Source: Protoeuglena noctilucae (lineage: Eukaryota; Chlorophyta; Pedinophyceae; Marsupiomonadales; Marsupiomonadaceae). Taken from it: 64,000 nucleotides of DNA. Positions within the stretch are counted from its first letter, which is position 1. Each line of letters starts with the position of its first letter. The notes below the pieces were generated by a model. That model was not told where the DNA came from. It did not search any database and saw only the letters and a program-made list of their open reading frames with translations. The position numbers were made by a program, and so were the translations under genes. This document shows, piece after piece, positions 49,461 through 61,800 of this stretch. Location of the stretch: assembly GCA_958009085.1 (NCBI GenBank), contig OY253680.1, positions 434,001 through 498,000 on the forward strand, given 5' to 3'.

Positions 49461-49770
49461 GGCCCTCTCCCTGGGCCCCAGTGGGCCACGATGGGGAGTG
49501 CCGCCTGCCCTCTTGGGTCCCTGAGCTGTCCCCCCGCGAGTGATGGCTCGATATGATGAAGAGACTGAGGTTCAGGTGAGGTGCTGACGGCTCTGGGGCT
49601 TAAACGCAGCGAGTCTGGCTGTGGCACGCCTGGCTGTGACGCCACGATGACGCCAGTCATTCACTGGCGTCCTCGCTTAGGGCGCCGCTATGAAGCGTGA
49701 TGCCGACAGCGTTGCCTACATCTGCCGCTGCACGTGCCACGACGCTCGGGAGTCGTGATTTTGCTCAATC
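49461..49770. other. Divergent spacer upstream of AHA1
   Basis: This 310-bp gap separates the starts of the unknown charged protein and AHA1. It presumably holds both promoters. No gene was seen. Confidence 0.4.
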
Positions 49771-51313
49771 ATGGCAAAGCTGGGCGAGGGGGACCCGCGG
49801 TGGATTGTGCAGGAGCGCAAAGATGGGACCAACGTCAACAGCTGGCATTGGACGGAAAGGGATGTTTTGAAGTGGAGCGAGCAGAGGTGGGGAAGCAATG
49901 CTCCAGTCCATCAGCTCTCCATGAGCTCTCGATCGGCTCCTGCCCTCGTCTCCCCGCATCGGCGCGCCGCCTGGCGCATCGCGAGGTCGAGTCAGATTGC
50001 TGTATGCAAGGAGATGCACTTGCGCCGGGGTGTTGGGCTTTGTACGATGTGCCGCCAGCAAGTTCCAGAACGCGCCGCTGCACGCAGACTCAACGACCTC
50101 TTCTCCGGCCTCGAGCTCGTCAATACCAAGGACGTGCACGCGACGTGCGAGGGCGTCGACTCTCTGAGCGGGGAATGCACCATCAACACGCGCAAGGCCA
50201 AGTTGATCCCATCGTACGAGCTCTTGCTGCGCGTGAGCGTATCGGGGGACGTCTCGGGCACGCCTGTGCGCTGCACGGTGTCCTTCCCTTACATCGCGGA
50301 CGAGTGCCATGACGAGGACCCCAGCTTCACCGTGGAGGTGGCAGGCACTTCGCCCGCCGAGACTGCGATGAAGATGGAGGTCACTCAGTCTGGGAAGGGG
50401 GCCCTGTGCAAGGCCATCGCGCAGTGGGTCGCGGACATCCATCGCGGCGGGCCGTACGCGGACGGGGCCAAGGGCGGGGAGCAGGCGGAGGCCCGGGGTG
50501 ATGGGGCAAACCGGGACGCCTCGCGGCCAGCGCCGGACGTGGCACCGGCATCGGCAGCAAAGCAGGGGGGTTCGGATGCGAAAGCCGCTGCCCGTTGTGA
50601 GGGCTTGGGCACAATCTCTATCCAGGATCAGTTCCTGTGCCGCCCCGACGACGTCTTCGAGGCACTTATGGACGCGCGGAGGGTCATGGCCTACACGCAG
50701 TCGCCAGCATCGATCGAGGCGAGTGCGAGTGCAGACTGTGGGTACGGTGTACATGAGGGTGGGGCACCAAGACTTGGTCCAAGTGTTGCCCTTTTGTCAG
50801 GCCAAAGGTGGCGCCATGAAGGGGACTAGGTCGCGCTTCTGTCTTGCAGGCTCGCGTGGGCGGCCGGGTGACCGTGTTTGGGGGTTCCATCGAGGCCGAG
50901 GTGGTTGGCCTGGAGCCCGGGCGGCGCATTGAGCAGCGGTGGCGGAGGACTGAGTGGGAGGATGGGTGCTGGTCACGCCTCGTGATTCAGATGGAAGAGC
51001 CACAGCGGGGGAACACGGTCGGTGAGGGCCGGCAGCAACAGCCCAACAGCAGTAGCTCGGCAGCAATATTTCTGTGTCGGGGCGAGTTTGGTAGCAGGGC
51101 AGAGCGCGCTGGCACAGGCGGGGATAGATGCATGGCAACACGCCCGTTGTGCGGTCCCCGTTCGCAGTGCGCCTGACGCAGGAGGGTGTGCCGGAAATGG
51201 ACCGTTTCGGAAACGGGGGCGTGTTGGAGCATATCGAGCAGGGGTGGCGGGAGCGCATCTTCGGGCAGATCAAGAAGGTGTTTGGGTACGGCCACAACTT
51301 GTACGGACGATAG
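49771..51313 (+). CDS. AHA1: AHA1, activator of HSP90 ATPase
   Basis: Four exons (49771-49886, 50088-50718, 50850-51021, 51168-51313) encode 354 residues, close to human AHA1. The start MAKLGEGDPRWIVQERKDG and the NVNSWHWTERD motif define the N-domain that stimulates HSP90 ATPase in the cytosol. The usual NxNNWHW has Ser at its second Asn here. The C-terminal START-like domain has FLCRPDDVFEALMDARRV, GRVTVFGGSIEAEVVGL, and ends with GWRERIFGQIKKVFGYG. A Gly/Ala/Glu linker joins the two halves. Intron 2 has a GC donor (GAG|GCGAGT at 50719). It ends 120 bp from the opposing RWDD3 gene. Confidence 0.95.
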
Positions 51314-51433
51314 ACAGCCGTAGCTCAGCCTTCTTTCAATGTGCCGTGCCACGGCATGAGCACGTTCATGTCTTGAATAACACATCATCGGGCGCCTCGC
51401 CATGGTCGCAAAGCCAGGCGCACGTCAGCAACC

Positions 51434-53006
51434 TCAAACGTGAGTCAGCCCCACCGTGGCGAAGTGAGACAGACCGGATGGCGCCAGGGCCGCCTCGATC
51501 TCCCCCACCGACCTCGCCTCCACGACGCCAAACCCCTCCAAGTCTGGCCCCGGACCCGTCTTCGCCCCCTGAAACTGCGAGCCGTGACCGGAGGCAACAA
51601 GTGAGTACCCCCGCAATGCGCTGCGGCCAACGACGGGTTGTACCACCAGGTTGTACGCCCTCCTCACCAACACGTCCATCATGCGCTCCCGGCACGGCTG
51701 CCCCCGGCTGTCCACGTCCACCAGCCCCGACCGGTGGAGCACCAGGTACCGCTTGAGATCGCTCTCCGCGCCCGTCAGCAGTATCAAGACGCGGCGCCCG
51801 TGGAACAGGACCCGCCCGCCCAGCCCCAGACCCCCAAACCACTGCCGCACCGTCCCCAGGTACCTCGCCCGGTCCCGCATGTGGTCCAGGCGCAAGAGGA
51901 GCACGAATGGAGTGTCCTCCACTGGCCCTTCCTCCGTCTCCGCGACTGAGTCCGGTCGCGTCGCCGTGGACCCGGACCTGACCGTGTCCTCGGAAGCCAG
52001 GTCCGGGAGGCTCAGGTTCCGCTTGCCCACCAGAGAGGAGACGGGGGCCACCGCGCGGCCCGAAACGTCACAAGCCCCGCGTTCCGCGAGTGTCCCCATG
52101 CTGCGGCGACAGTAGGCCTCCTCCGCCGCGAGCCTCGCGCACGGCTCGCTGCGTGCCAATGGCGACCAAGGACCCCCGCGGCACCCGTGGCAGCTGTGCA
52201 GCCACTCGGCGACCCACTCCCGCGTTGCCTCGCAGACCTCGTAGAGCGCCGGCCGCCCCGTGCAGGCGGTCGCCGCGCGCGTGGCGTGGCTATTGAGCTG
52301 GGCTTCCGCGTCGGTAGGGAGGAGGGGGCACTGCACGCGAACCCGCAGCAAGTCCCTGTCCGGATAGTCACGCGGCATCTGGAACGTCACATGGACCTTC
52401 GCGGTGCCTTCCCGCGCCGTCTCGCTCGCCCTAGCCTCGAGCGTCACCGTGGCCTGCGACGCATGGGCACCAGTGGAAACATCTGGCCACGGAGGCATCG
52501 CCCGCATCCGACGACGAGGCAGACCGCGCGAGGGATTTCATCTCCGCCGGACCGCCGCTGAGGAGCTGTACATGGCCTCACCTCGAGCACATCCAGGCCG
52601 GCCGTGAGCCGCGTGGCTGCGAATGTGTGCCCGGACTCGAGAGCGTCCAATGCTTGCAGCACCCGGTCGTCCTCGTGTTCAAGCTGGAAGAGAAAAAGAA
52701 ACTCGGCATTGCGTGAGGCCTCCGTCTCGCAGGCGTGCGAATGCTCGCGGCAAGGCAGCGCTTGGCTGGAGCAGTGGCTGGTCCCGGAACAGGTGCGCCC
52801 CCAGCCACGGCGCATTGCGCATATTGTCCATGTATATATTTAAAGCAGATGAGATGCGTCTCCCGTCCGCCGGAACGCACCTGGGCGAAGGCCTCCCTGC
52901 CATAGATGCACACCACTGCAGCGAGCTCCTCGATACGCTGGTGCGAGGAGGTGCTTTCCGCGGCTTGCAGCCTCGCCACGCCATCGCTCATACGTGCCTC
53001 CATCAT
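51434..53006 (-). CDS. RWD-domain protein, RWDD3/RSUME-like
   Basis: Three exons (53006-52881, 52683-52582, 52453-51434) encode up to 415 residues. ATG 53006 or the in-frame ATG 52991 could start it. The RWD domain is seen in RIEELAAVVCIYG and in the MPRDYPDRDLLRVRVQCPLL strand region. The C-terminal domain LRLDHMRDRARYLGTVRQW, VLILLTGAESDLKRYL and VDVDSRGQPCRERMMDVL follows the RWDD3 pattern. Human RWDD3 enhances SUMO conjugation by binding UBC9. It is also reported at microtubule-related sites, so function here is inferred only. A divergent linker of about 100 residues separates the domains. A tail of about 80 residues follows the C-terminal domain. Confidence 0.85.
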
Positions 53007-53321
53007 CGTGCGTATGCCGCCCGCCCAACGGACGGCTCCGCGGGTGAAGACACGCGAGTGAGTTGACGCAAGGTGGCCGTCCCAACAGCTTGAGCACTCA
53101 ACGGGCCTAGCTAGCCCATGCGGGCCTGAGCGTCGCACAAACGGAAATATGTTTGGCCTGCTGCAGACGCCTTGGATCCTTCGTGGGCACGGAGCACACT
53201 GACGACGGGCGTCAGAGCGTGGCGACGATGGCGGATGAAAGCCCAGTGGGGTTCCCGCGGATCGTCATGACCTCGTGAGGCCTGCCGCTGTCGCGGCACG
53301 CGGCGCGTCTGGGACTCGGCC
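53007..53321. other. Divergent spacer between RWDD3 and APC6
   Basis: This 315-bp gap lies between two head-to-head starts and presumably holds both promoters. No gene or repeat was recognised. Confidence 0.4.
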
Positions 53322-56300
53322 ATGGTGGATGCCGGGTCGGAGGCGGGGCTGGCGGAGATGAGGGCGCTGGTGAAGTCCTGCATGAGTGAGTGGCGCATCC
53401 CCTTCGCTTGAACGCGACACGGGTCTCCCCGACCCGGCCTCAGGGCCTTCGCACCAGGCCTACTTGCGATTCGTGCTCGGGCCCGCCTCCCGCGCGTCCT
53501 CTCCGCTCTGCGATGGCCGCTTTCGATACCCCCACTCGCAGCGAGGCACATGTACCCGACGGCCGTGTTTTTTGCGGAGAAACTGGTGTGCCTGTCGATG
53601 GAGGCTCGGCATGGTGACGACTGGCCTGCTCGGCGGCCTCCGCGGAAGAATAGGCTTTTTGGCTCTTGGCGCGACGTGTCTTCTGGTTCTATTTGCAGAT
53701 GTCTTCCTCCTCGCGGAGGCGCATTTCATGAACGGCGACTACCGGCGGGCAGCACACACGCTCCAGTTCCACGGCCTGCTGGGCGGCGATGGTGGTGACA
53801 CCCGGCCTCCGGCGCGCGCATATGACCGCATGTATGGATGGGTTTCACGTGGACTCCCGATCGCGCCCATTTAACCGCGCTCTCGCAGACCCCCGGCACC
53901 GGTACTTGGCGGCAAAGAGCCTGGCCCGCGCTGGCGAATGGGCCCGGTGTCTGGAACTGACGGGTGATGGGGACGACGAGCGGCGGGAACGTCAGCTGCA
54001 GCAGGAGGTGAGGCGAGATGTTTGCGCCGCATCACGGCAGAGCCTTCGCCCGGACTGTGCCGCTGGTGGGGCCCGCTTGCTCCTTGCTCCGCCGTCCTCA
54101 CGACGTCGTGCACCAGCCGCAGATGGCCGGAGAGATATCCCAAACGGACGTGGCCCTCTACTCGGCTTGGTGCGGGGTGCGTGCGCAGGCCTTGGAGGCT
54201 TTGGGTCGCCAGGGGGGGGCGGTCAAGTGGTACAGGGCGGCCGTCTTCGCGGACCCGCGCAACTACGAGGCCCTGGCGGCTCTGTTTAGGTGAGGAGCCG
54301 AGGTGCCTTGCGCCTGCACGAGGCATGTGGGAGACGGATGCGCACATCTGGTCGGGACGCGCGAACCCGTGTGTCACCCCCGCAGTCGCCACATGCTCAC
54401 GCCGGCACAGGAAGAGACGGTGGTGTCGTCCCTGCGTGCGACACACCAGCTCCCTCCCTGGTTGTTGCCGCTCTATCAGTGTTTGCGGAAGCAGCACGGC
54501 CGGACTGCGGACGTGCAGTCGCACCTCGCGAGCTTTGGGGTCCTTGCGACCACGGACCTGGATCCGGTGGAGGCGGGGCCCGGAGGAGGCTCTCTGGCAG
54601 ACAAACTGGAGACGGGGGCGACGGCGGGGGGAGGTGAGGGCAGGGGATGTAAGCGACAGGGTGAAGGACATGCCGGCGGACCAGTAGTACTCGCCAGTTG
54701 CGTGGATGCACTAGTGGTCAGCGTCACCCTGCTAATGTGCATTCCTCCACGTAAACCTCTCGCAGAAGCGCCAGCGGGCGGTCCAAGCACCCCAAGCGCA
54801 GGTCTGTCCACGCCAGCCGACGGGAAGCTTCCATCCTGGTGCGCTGCGCATGGTGTAGTGACAGAATGGTCGCGGGCTGTTTTTTGTTCATATGCTGGCG
54901 CAATGCTCCCAGATGTATGGCCTTGGAAAAGCGCAGGGTCTCCCTGCTACCCTGTCTTGTGCCCACAACTGTGCACGGTGCGCCCCTGCAGGGTCGCGAA
55001 AATGCCAGCCCGGCGTCGGCTTCCGAAGCCCGCCGACGCGGACCTGGACCGCGAGGTGGGCGCTGCCACGAGCACGCCCTCTTCCGACACAGGCGACACG
55101 TCCCGGTGCGCGTCCCTCGCGTGGGGTCCCCGAGCGCGGGAAGCCGGGCCGGCGCGCGGTGCGGGCGAGGCGAGCACTTCGGGCCCCGCTGCCCCGATCG
55201 CGGACCTGTCGGACAGCGTGGACGTGGCGTGGGTGCATGCCACGTGGCTCCTGGAGGCCGGGAGCCCCCGGCGGTGTTTGGACGTGACACGCCCCGCGCT
55301 GCAGCGGGACGCGGGGCATGAGGGCCTGATCGAGGCGCACGCGGCGGCCCTGCACGCGCTGGGGGACAAGGAGGCGCTGTTTGTGCTGGGGCATCGGCTG
55401 GCACGCGAGGTGCCTGGCAGAGCAGTCACGTGGTTTGTCGTGGGGACCTATTACCTGGTGAGAGGGCGCAGCAAGGGCCGCTGTACAGTGCGTCTGTCAT
55501 TCGCTCAGCGTGGCATGGCTGAGTCGGGCGCTCTGGGTCGCCCGCAGACATGTCGCCGGTGGGAGGAGGCGCGCAGGTACTTCAGCAAGGCGACGGGTAT
55601 GCCCGAGGGGCAATGGCTGGCATCGGCGTGGCTGGGGTTCGGCCACGCCTTTGCGATGGGTGACGAATCCGACCAGGCAATGGCTGCCTATCGGACGGCG
55701 GCGCGCCTGTTCCCGGGGCTGCACCTGCCGTTGGTCGGCATTGGCACAGAGAGCCAGCGCATCAACAACCTGGAACTGGCAAGTCCGCGTCACGCATGTG
55801 CTCCTTGCGTCATGCGTGATGGGGATGAGGCGTCCGCCTTCCTGCCATAGCCATGTGCCCTCTCGCCCCGCCGACACGAGGCCACTCATCAGATAAGATG
55901 GGTTGTTCGCATGTGATGATCATGATTCCTTCTGTCTCATCCACAGGCGGATAAGCTGTTGGAGCACGCGGTCACACTGTGCCCAGGGTCGGCCCTGGCG
56001 CATCACGAGCTCGGAGTGGTGGCCTACCGCCTGGGGGACGTGGGCAGGGCCGAGCGGGAGTTCCGGGAAGCGCTGTCCTTGGTCCCTGGGTGAGTGGGGG
56101 CGGCAGGATGGCTTCTCATGAGGGAGTGCAGGGACGCCTGCTGTCCCTGGTGGCAAGTACTGCCAATGCAGGGATGTAGGCAGCATTGGGTAGCTGATGC
56201 AATGTCGTTATGGAGAGCTGGCTGTGTCTCATGGCTGTGCCTGTGATGCGCTGCAGGTACCTGGGCCGCTCGTGGGCCGCCACGGTGGTGTGCCTGGGGC

Positions 56301-56551
56301 ACTGCCAGCGCAAGCGGCGGGATTTCACCGGTGCGCTGCGTTCCTACCGGTGGGCGCTGGCGCTGGAACCCGGGTGCGCGAGCACTCGAGCCGCGGAGGC
56401 CTTCACCCGTCACCTGGCGGGAGACCTGGCGGGTGCCATCGACGGGTACCATCAAGCGCTGGCCGTGCAGCCGGGGCACGCCTTCGCCAACGACCTCCTG
56501 GCCGTCGCGGTCGAGCAGCACGCGCGGGAGGACGTGTTCAGCGCAGTCTAG
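53322..56551 (+). CDS. CDC16: APC6/CDC16, TPR subunit of the anaphase-promoting complex
   Basis: Eleven exons (53322-53385, 53542-53613, 53699-53791, 53889-54007, 54123-54289, 54386-54633, 54766-54838, 54992-55457, 55548-55778, 55947-56089, 56257-56551) encode 656 residues. The N-terminus carries the family phrases YPTAVFFAEKLVCLS, HFMNGDYRRA and RYLAAKSLARAGEW. The C-terminal TPR superhelix has RRYFSKATGMPEG, SDQAMAAYRTAARLFPG and HHELGVVAYRLGDVGRA. APC6 is a scaffold of the ubiquitin ligase that triggers anaphase. A low-complexity insert of about 120 residues lies between the TPR halves. Exon 3 has tandem GT donors 3 bp apart. Intron 9 has a textbook GC donor (GCAAGT at 55779). Confidence 0.94.
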
Positions 56552-56741
56552 TGGGCGGGCTGGCGATCCGTCATTGCCAGTGCAGGGCTGGGTCTGGGTC
56601 ATTGAAGGTCCGTCGTCTGATCTCGCACACATCGCCAAATCGGCTCAGTGCGCCGTTGAAGGACCCAAGGGCCCTTTTAGGCCGACGTACAGGGCCCCTC
56701 CGCGCCGACCTTTTTGCTGAAGAGAGCTCTAGTGCGTGACG

Positions 56742-58574
56742 ATGGCGGCGTGCAAATCTACGATCGACTGGGGTCGAACTACCATCCCGCGATGCCGGGC
56801 GGTCGTGCGGCCTCTTCCGCGGAGGAGCGTGTGGGTGGCAGTGCGGGATGCGCCTCAGGCGAGCGCTGGCGGCCGACGACTTGCTGCTTGCGCATCCCAG
56901 AGCCTGCTGACACATTGATCGGTTGGAAATCGGGCTCGCGCGTGGCTCGCACGACGCGCTGGCCTCGGCTGGGACGAGGACCTAAACGCGCACTCCCCCG
57001 CCGCGCCACGAGGGATGCGGGCTGACCGATTCTGCATCGCTGTTTCTGTTGCCAGTTCACGTGTGCTGACAATTGTCTCTTGGCCTGGCGGGCTTTTGCC
57101 TGGCGCAGGTGGGTCCAGGTCAGCCCTTGCGCACCTTCCGTGGCGCGCATACGTCTTCCCACTCTCGACGCAGGCATCCAAGCAAGGTTTGGGGTCTTGG
57201 AGTCCACTCACGCGGCCACAGACTACCGTGCGGGTGAGTCGGCGCTTGGCTGCCGTGCGAGCGGTAGATGGGCAGTTGGCATCGCCTCCTGGCCTGGTCA
57301 AGAGCGTCAACGGAGGCCCGCGCGCAGGATGAGGTGGCATGGGAGGAAACGGATCCAGTGCGAGGCGTGGAGGGCGCGTCGCGGCGGCGGGTGTCCGTCT
57401 ACCGCGGCCTGGCCGGGGACGACTTCCGCCACCCACTGGATCAGCAGAACACGACGATGCTCCGGGGGTTGCCAGGGCTCGAAATGATCGCGAAAAATCT
57501 GATGGGTCCCGTCGCGGAGCAGGTCCTCCTCCTCGAGAACATCGGCACGAGCGTGCGCATCGGCCCACAGCAGCTGAGCAGGTGAGGCCTGTGCAGGGCC
57601 ACGGCAGGCGCCATCGCTGGCCGGGTCTTTGCTCAAGCGTCAGGGCTATCGACCGGCACTCCATTTGGCCAATGGGACTCATCAACCCCGCCCCGCACTG
57701 TTGGCGTCGCGCGATGCCACCCTTGTCTTGGCCGTTTCGCCCCGCAGCATCCACGACTTGCTCCTGGAGGCGTGTGAAATGCTGCAGATGGACCCACCGG
57801 AGCTGTACATCCGGCAGAACCCCGTCCCCAACGCCTACACCCTGGCCATCTCGGGGCGCACGCCCTTCATCGTCATCCACACGTCCCTCGTCGAGCTGCT
57901 GACGCCCAAGGAGCTGCAGGCGGTCATCGCACACGAACTCGGGTGACTCAATCAACGCCGGCCGCCTCTCAGCCTCCGACCCGCATCCAGTGATGCTGGG
58001 TCACACCTTGCTCGCTCACTGCCGCCCTGTCCTCCGCCCCAGGCACCTCAAGTGCGAGCACGGCGTGTGGCTGACGCTGGCCAACATCGTGGCCATGGGC
58101 GCCGCGTCGGTGCTCCCCCTGGTGTCGTCCGCCATTGAGGAGTCGTTACTGCGGTGGCTGCGGGCGGCCGAGCTGTCCTGCGACCGGGCGGCCCTGCTGG
58201 TCGCGCAGGACTCGCGCGTGGTCATTTCCGCGCTCATGAAGCTCGCGGGCGGCACCCCCAAGCTGGCGGCCGAGCTGAACGTCGACGAGTTCCTCAAGCA
58301 GGCCCGGAGCTACGACGAGGCCACCAACTCCCCCATCGGATGGTACCTGCGCAACGCCCAGAACCGACAGCTCAGGTGAGCGCTTTACCCAAGAGCTGCG
58401 GCGCGAGACTGCAGCTTTTGTTGACCGCCCCTGCGGTCCTCTCCACCATGAGCTGAGGGGCGTCCCGCTGCCTTCTCTTCCCGCAGCCACCCGCTGCCGG
58501 TCATGCGCGCTCGAGAGATCGACCGGTGGTACGACTCGGCACAGTACCGTCTCTTGGTGGAGCGCAACGCCTGA
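56742..58574 (+). CDS. Plastid M48-family metallopeptidase (At3g27110-like)
   Basis: Five exons (56742-56858, 57328-57581, 57748-57942, 58043-58375, 58487-58574) encode 328 residues. The mature part follows Arabidopsis At3g27110 closely: DDFRHPLDQQNT, LLLENIGTSV, PVPNAYTLAISG, then the zinc motif HELGH (completed across intron 3) and the third ligand in AAELSCDRAALL. A pair of hydrophobic segments flank the active site. The first 39 residues are basic and look like a transit peptide. They join across a 469-bp intron with a GC donor (CAG|GCGAGC at 56859), so that exon is slightly less certain. The substrate is unknown; quality control at a plastid membrane is the likely role. Confidence 0.93.
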
Positions 58575-58879
58575 CAGGACACCTACGCTTACTGACCTCT
58601 CAAGCGCCAGGCACCCGTCGCACCCTTCCTGCCTAGTTCTCTCGTGCTGTCCCGGTTGTCTCGTCCCTGTTCTCTTCGTCGTAGGCACAGCAAGTCTCAG
58701 CCCTTGCAGCCTCTCCGCTCTGCCCATGCACGGCCATGGGACCACAGGTTTCGCGACCACATCTTTCAAACAGTCACTGCCTTACTCGTACATCCCATCC
58801 ATTCCCTCCCGGCGGTTCCAGATTCCATCGCCCACACTGGCAAAGCCCTATCCACACGCACCTACCAGCGACTATGGGC
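58575..58879. other. Tail-to-tail spacer between M48 peptidase and beta-adaptin
   Basis: This 305-bp gap is the widest of the convergent gaps here and should hold both 3' UTRs. No coding likeness was seen. Confidence 0.4.
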
Positions 58880-61800
58880 CTAGGCCACGACTCCCTTAAG
58901 GGCCTCGAGCACGGCCAGGCACACGTGGGGCGCCTGGCTCTTGAGCATGGCGCGCACGCCGGGGGCACCCGGGGTGACCCGCACGTCCAGAAGCACCAGG
59001 GAGCCTCCCAGGACGCGGGCGGAGGCGAAGACGCACACCTCGCCGGCGTTGCCGGGGCGCGAGTGCACCACGCCCATGCCCGCCGCGCGCAGCCGCGCCG
59101 CCAGGTCCGCCTCCCCGCTGACCGAGGCCGGCAGCGACTGGTACCCCTCGGTCCCCGCGGGCAGGGCCGGCCACGACTGCACGAACTCCTGCGCGGCCAC
59201 GGGCGGGCCCTGGACCACGAGGGCCTCGGCGGTGTAGGGCAGCTCGAAGTACACCACCCCGGCGTGGGGGGTCTTGACGGCCACCTGCAGGGACCCACGG
59301 CCGGGGGGCGAGGCGGCGGCGGGGTTGGGCGAGAGGGGCACGACGCCGACGGCGAGGGCGTTGGGCGGGATGGTGGCCGGCTGGAGTGGGATGACGCTGT
59401 CGGCTGGGCCCGTGATCCTGGGGGACAGGAGCGAGGGGCGGGGACCGTCAGAGGCCGGTGACACGGGGCGCCGGAGAAAAACGGGATGTCGAAGGCGTCT
59501 CCACTCACCCGAAGGCGTTCTTGTTGAGCTGGATGAGCATGGCGCCCAGGGGCTGGTTGGTGAGGTTGCGGACGGCCACGCGGATGCCCGGGCCTGCCAC
59601 GAGGCGCGCCGACACCTCGATGCCCTTGCCCTGGGAGGCCGGCAGCACCACCGGCATGTCGCTGCGCGCTGCGCCCGCGCCCGCACCCGCGCTACCCGCG
59701 GGCAAACCCCCAAGGCCGCCCAGGAGGTCCTCCAGGCCGCCGCCCACCGAGGGAGCCGCGGTCGGCGCGGCCGCCCCAGTGCCGAGCTGCGGGGAGGCGC
59801 AGGTGGCGGGATGTCGTCGCGGCAAGTAAACGGGGCATCTCACGAGCACCCCTCGCCCAGGACGGACAGACATGCGCGTCACGGTCGCCGCGACCCATGC
59901 TGAGCTGCGGCAGCCGGCATCCAAACGCATGCAGTTCGATGGACTTCGTAAGCCCCATGTTCATCCACCCGCTTTGCCCCTCACCAGGTCGCCCAGGCCC
60001 CCCGCGGGCTGCGCGGCGGCCGGCGCGGCTGGCGCGTCGTCGACTGCCAGGAGGTCCACCAGCCCCCCCGCGCCGCCCGCGTCCACGAGGGACCCCTGGT
60101 CCACGCCGGAGTCGGCCATGATGCCGCCCTCCTCCTCCACCTCCCTGCGCCGCACCGCCTCCAGGTCCGCCAGGCGCTGCACGTTGACGCGCCCCCGGGC
60201 GATGAAGGTGTCGCCCGGGCGGTGGTAGACGCTTGCCAGGGTGGCGATGGAGGCAAGGAGCTCGTCGCGCAGGGAGGGGTCCATGCGCGCGGCCTCGGTC
60301 GTGATGCGCGGCTTCTCGGCCAGGACCACCCCCCGGGCGGCGTCGGGGTCGTTGGAGAGCAGGCGCCAGTAGATGTATGCGCGGTCGCGCAGGTCGGGGT
60401 TGTCCGTCTCGTTCGTGGCGGCGGACAGCACAAGCTGAATCATGCGCTGCGTGTCCTCGGTGGGCCTCTGGAGGAAGAGCTTCACCGCCGCCGTCAGCAG
60501 CTGCAGCTGCACGGCCGCGGGTTCCTCGGGGAAGCCCTCCAGGAAGATTTCGAGGAGCTCCGGGGCGTTGTCGATGCGCTCGGCGTACTCCCCGATGATC
60601 CAGACCATGGATGCCTTGGCCTCGGGCTCGTCCAGGCTGTCGAGGTTCTCGCAGAGCGTGGCGATGACGCTCTCGTACCGGTTGGGGTACCTGGGGGGTG
60701 GGAGAGGCCAGGCGGGCGTGGGTGCGGCGTGGAACGATGACGTGGGATTAATATGATGCGTCACGAGATGGTACACATGGCAAGGTGGGCACGACGCGCC
60801 GCATAAGCACGGAGCCGTCCCAGGGGGACATCGGAGTCGCGCCTCACTTGCGGAAGATGTCCTTGATGACGATGATGGCCTCCTGCACCACGTAGTTGAC
60901 CTTGGTCTTGATGAGCTCCACCAGCACCCCCACGCACTTCTCCGTGGCCGCCTCGAGGCCGTCCTTAATGGCGCACGCCCCCACGGCCCGCACCGACTTG
61001 CGCACGAACTCCATGTCCACCTCCGTGGCGTACTCCTTCAGCTCCAGCAGCACCTGGTCGATGTTGGTCGGGCTCGCCAGCGTGGTCAGGATGTCCAGCT
61101 TCTCCATCTTGACGTACAGCGGGTCGTTGTACTTGCAGAAGAAGACCTTGACCTCGTTCGACAGGATCTGCGGGGGCAAGCGGGGGGCGGAGGAGGAGCT
61201 GAGGCGAACACAGCAGAAGGCAGGGGTGTGGTGGCGCCTGGCGCATGGCCGGCTGGTGCAAGGGCGGCTGGCAGGTGGGCAGCAGGTGAAGAGTCGGCTG
61301 GTGCATGGCCGGCAGGTGCAAGGGCGGCTGGCTAGCACATGGGCTTCTCGCCTGGGGCCAGCGCTGGAGGATGATCTGGATGTTGCGGAGTGCCACGTAC
61401 TGGATCTCCGCCTCGTTGGACAGTAACGACACGAGGGGAGGGGCCAGGCGGCGGCAGTAGGTCTGCGCGGCCGTCTGGTCGACCATCGCGTTCATGCACC
61501 GCAGGACGACCTTCATGGCCGACAGCACCACGGCGCAGTTGGCGTGCTGCAGGCGCGGCGTGACTGCGGGGGGGACGCAGTGGGCCGCGTTGCATGCGAC
61601 GCCTCCGCAACTCTCCTCTCGTCGCGACACCCTGCGCAATCTGTGCCGCAGCGCCCCGTCCACTCTGTGCTTGCCGCCGAGCCTCGACGGACGGCAACCG
61701 TGGGTGACACATCGACGGTGCGCCTCGCGCGCCTCACCTCGCTCGATGATGGACTGGCACTCCTTGTCCGTGCTGGGCACGAGCCGCGCCAGGGCGTCGA

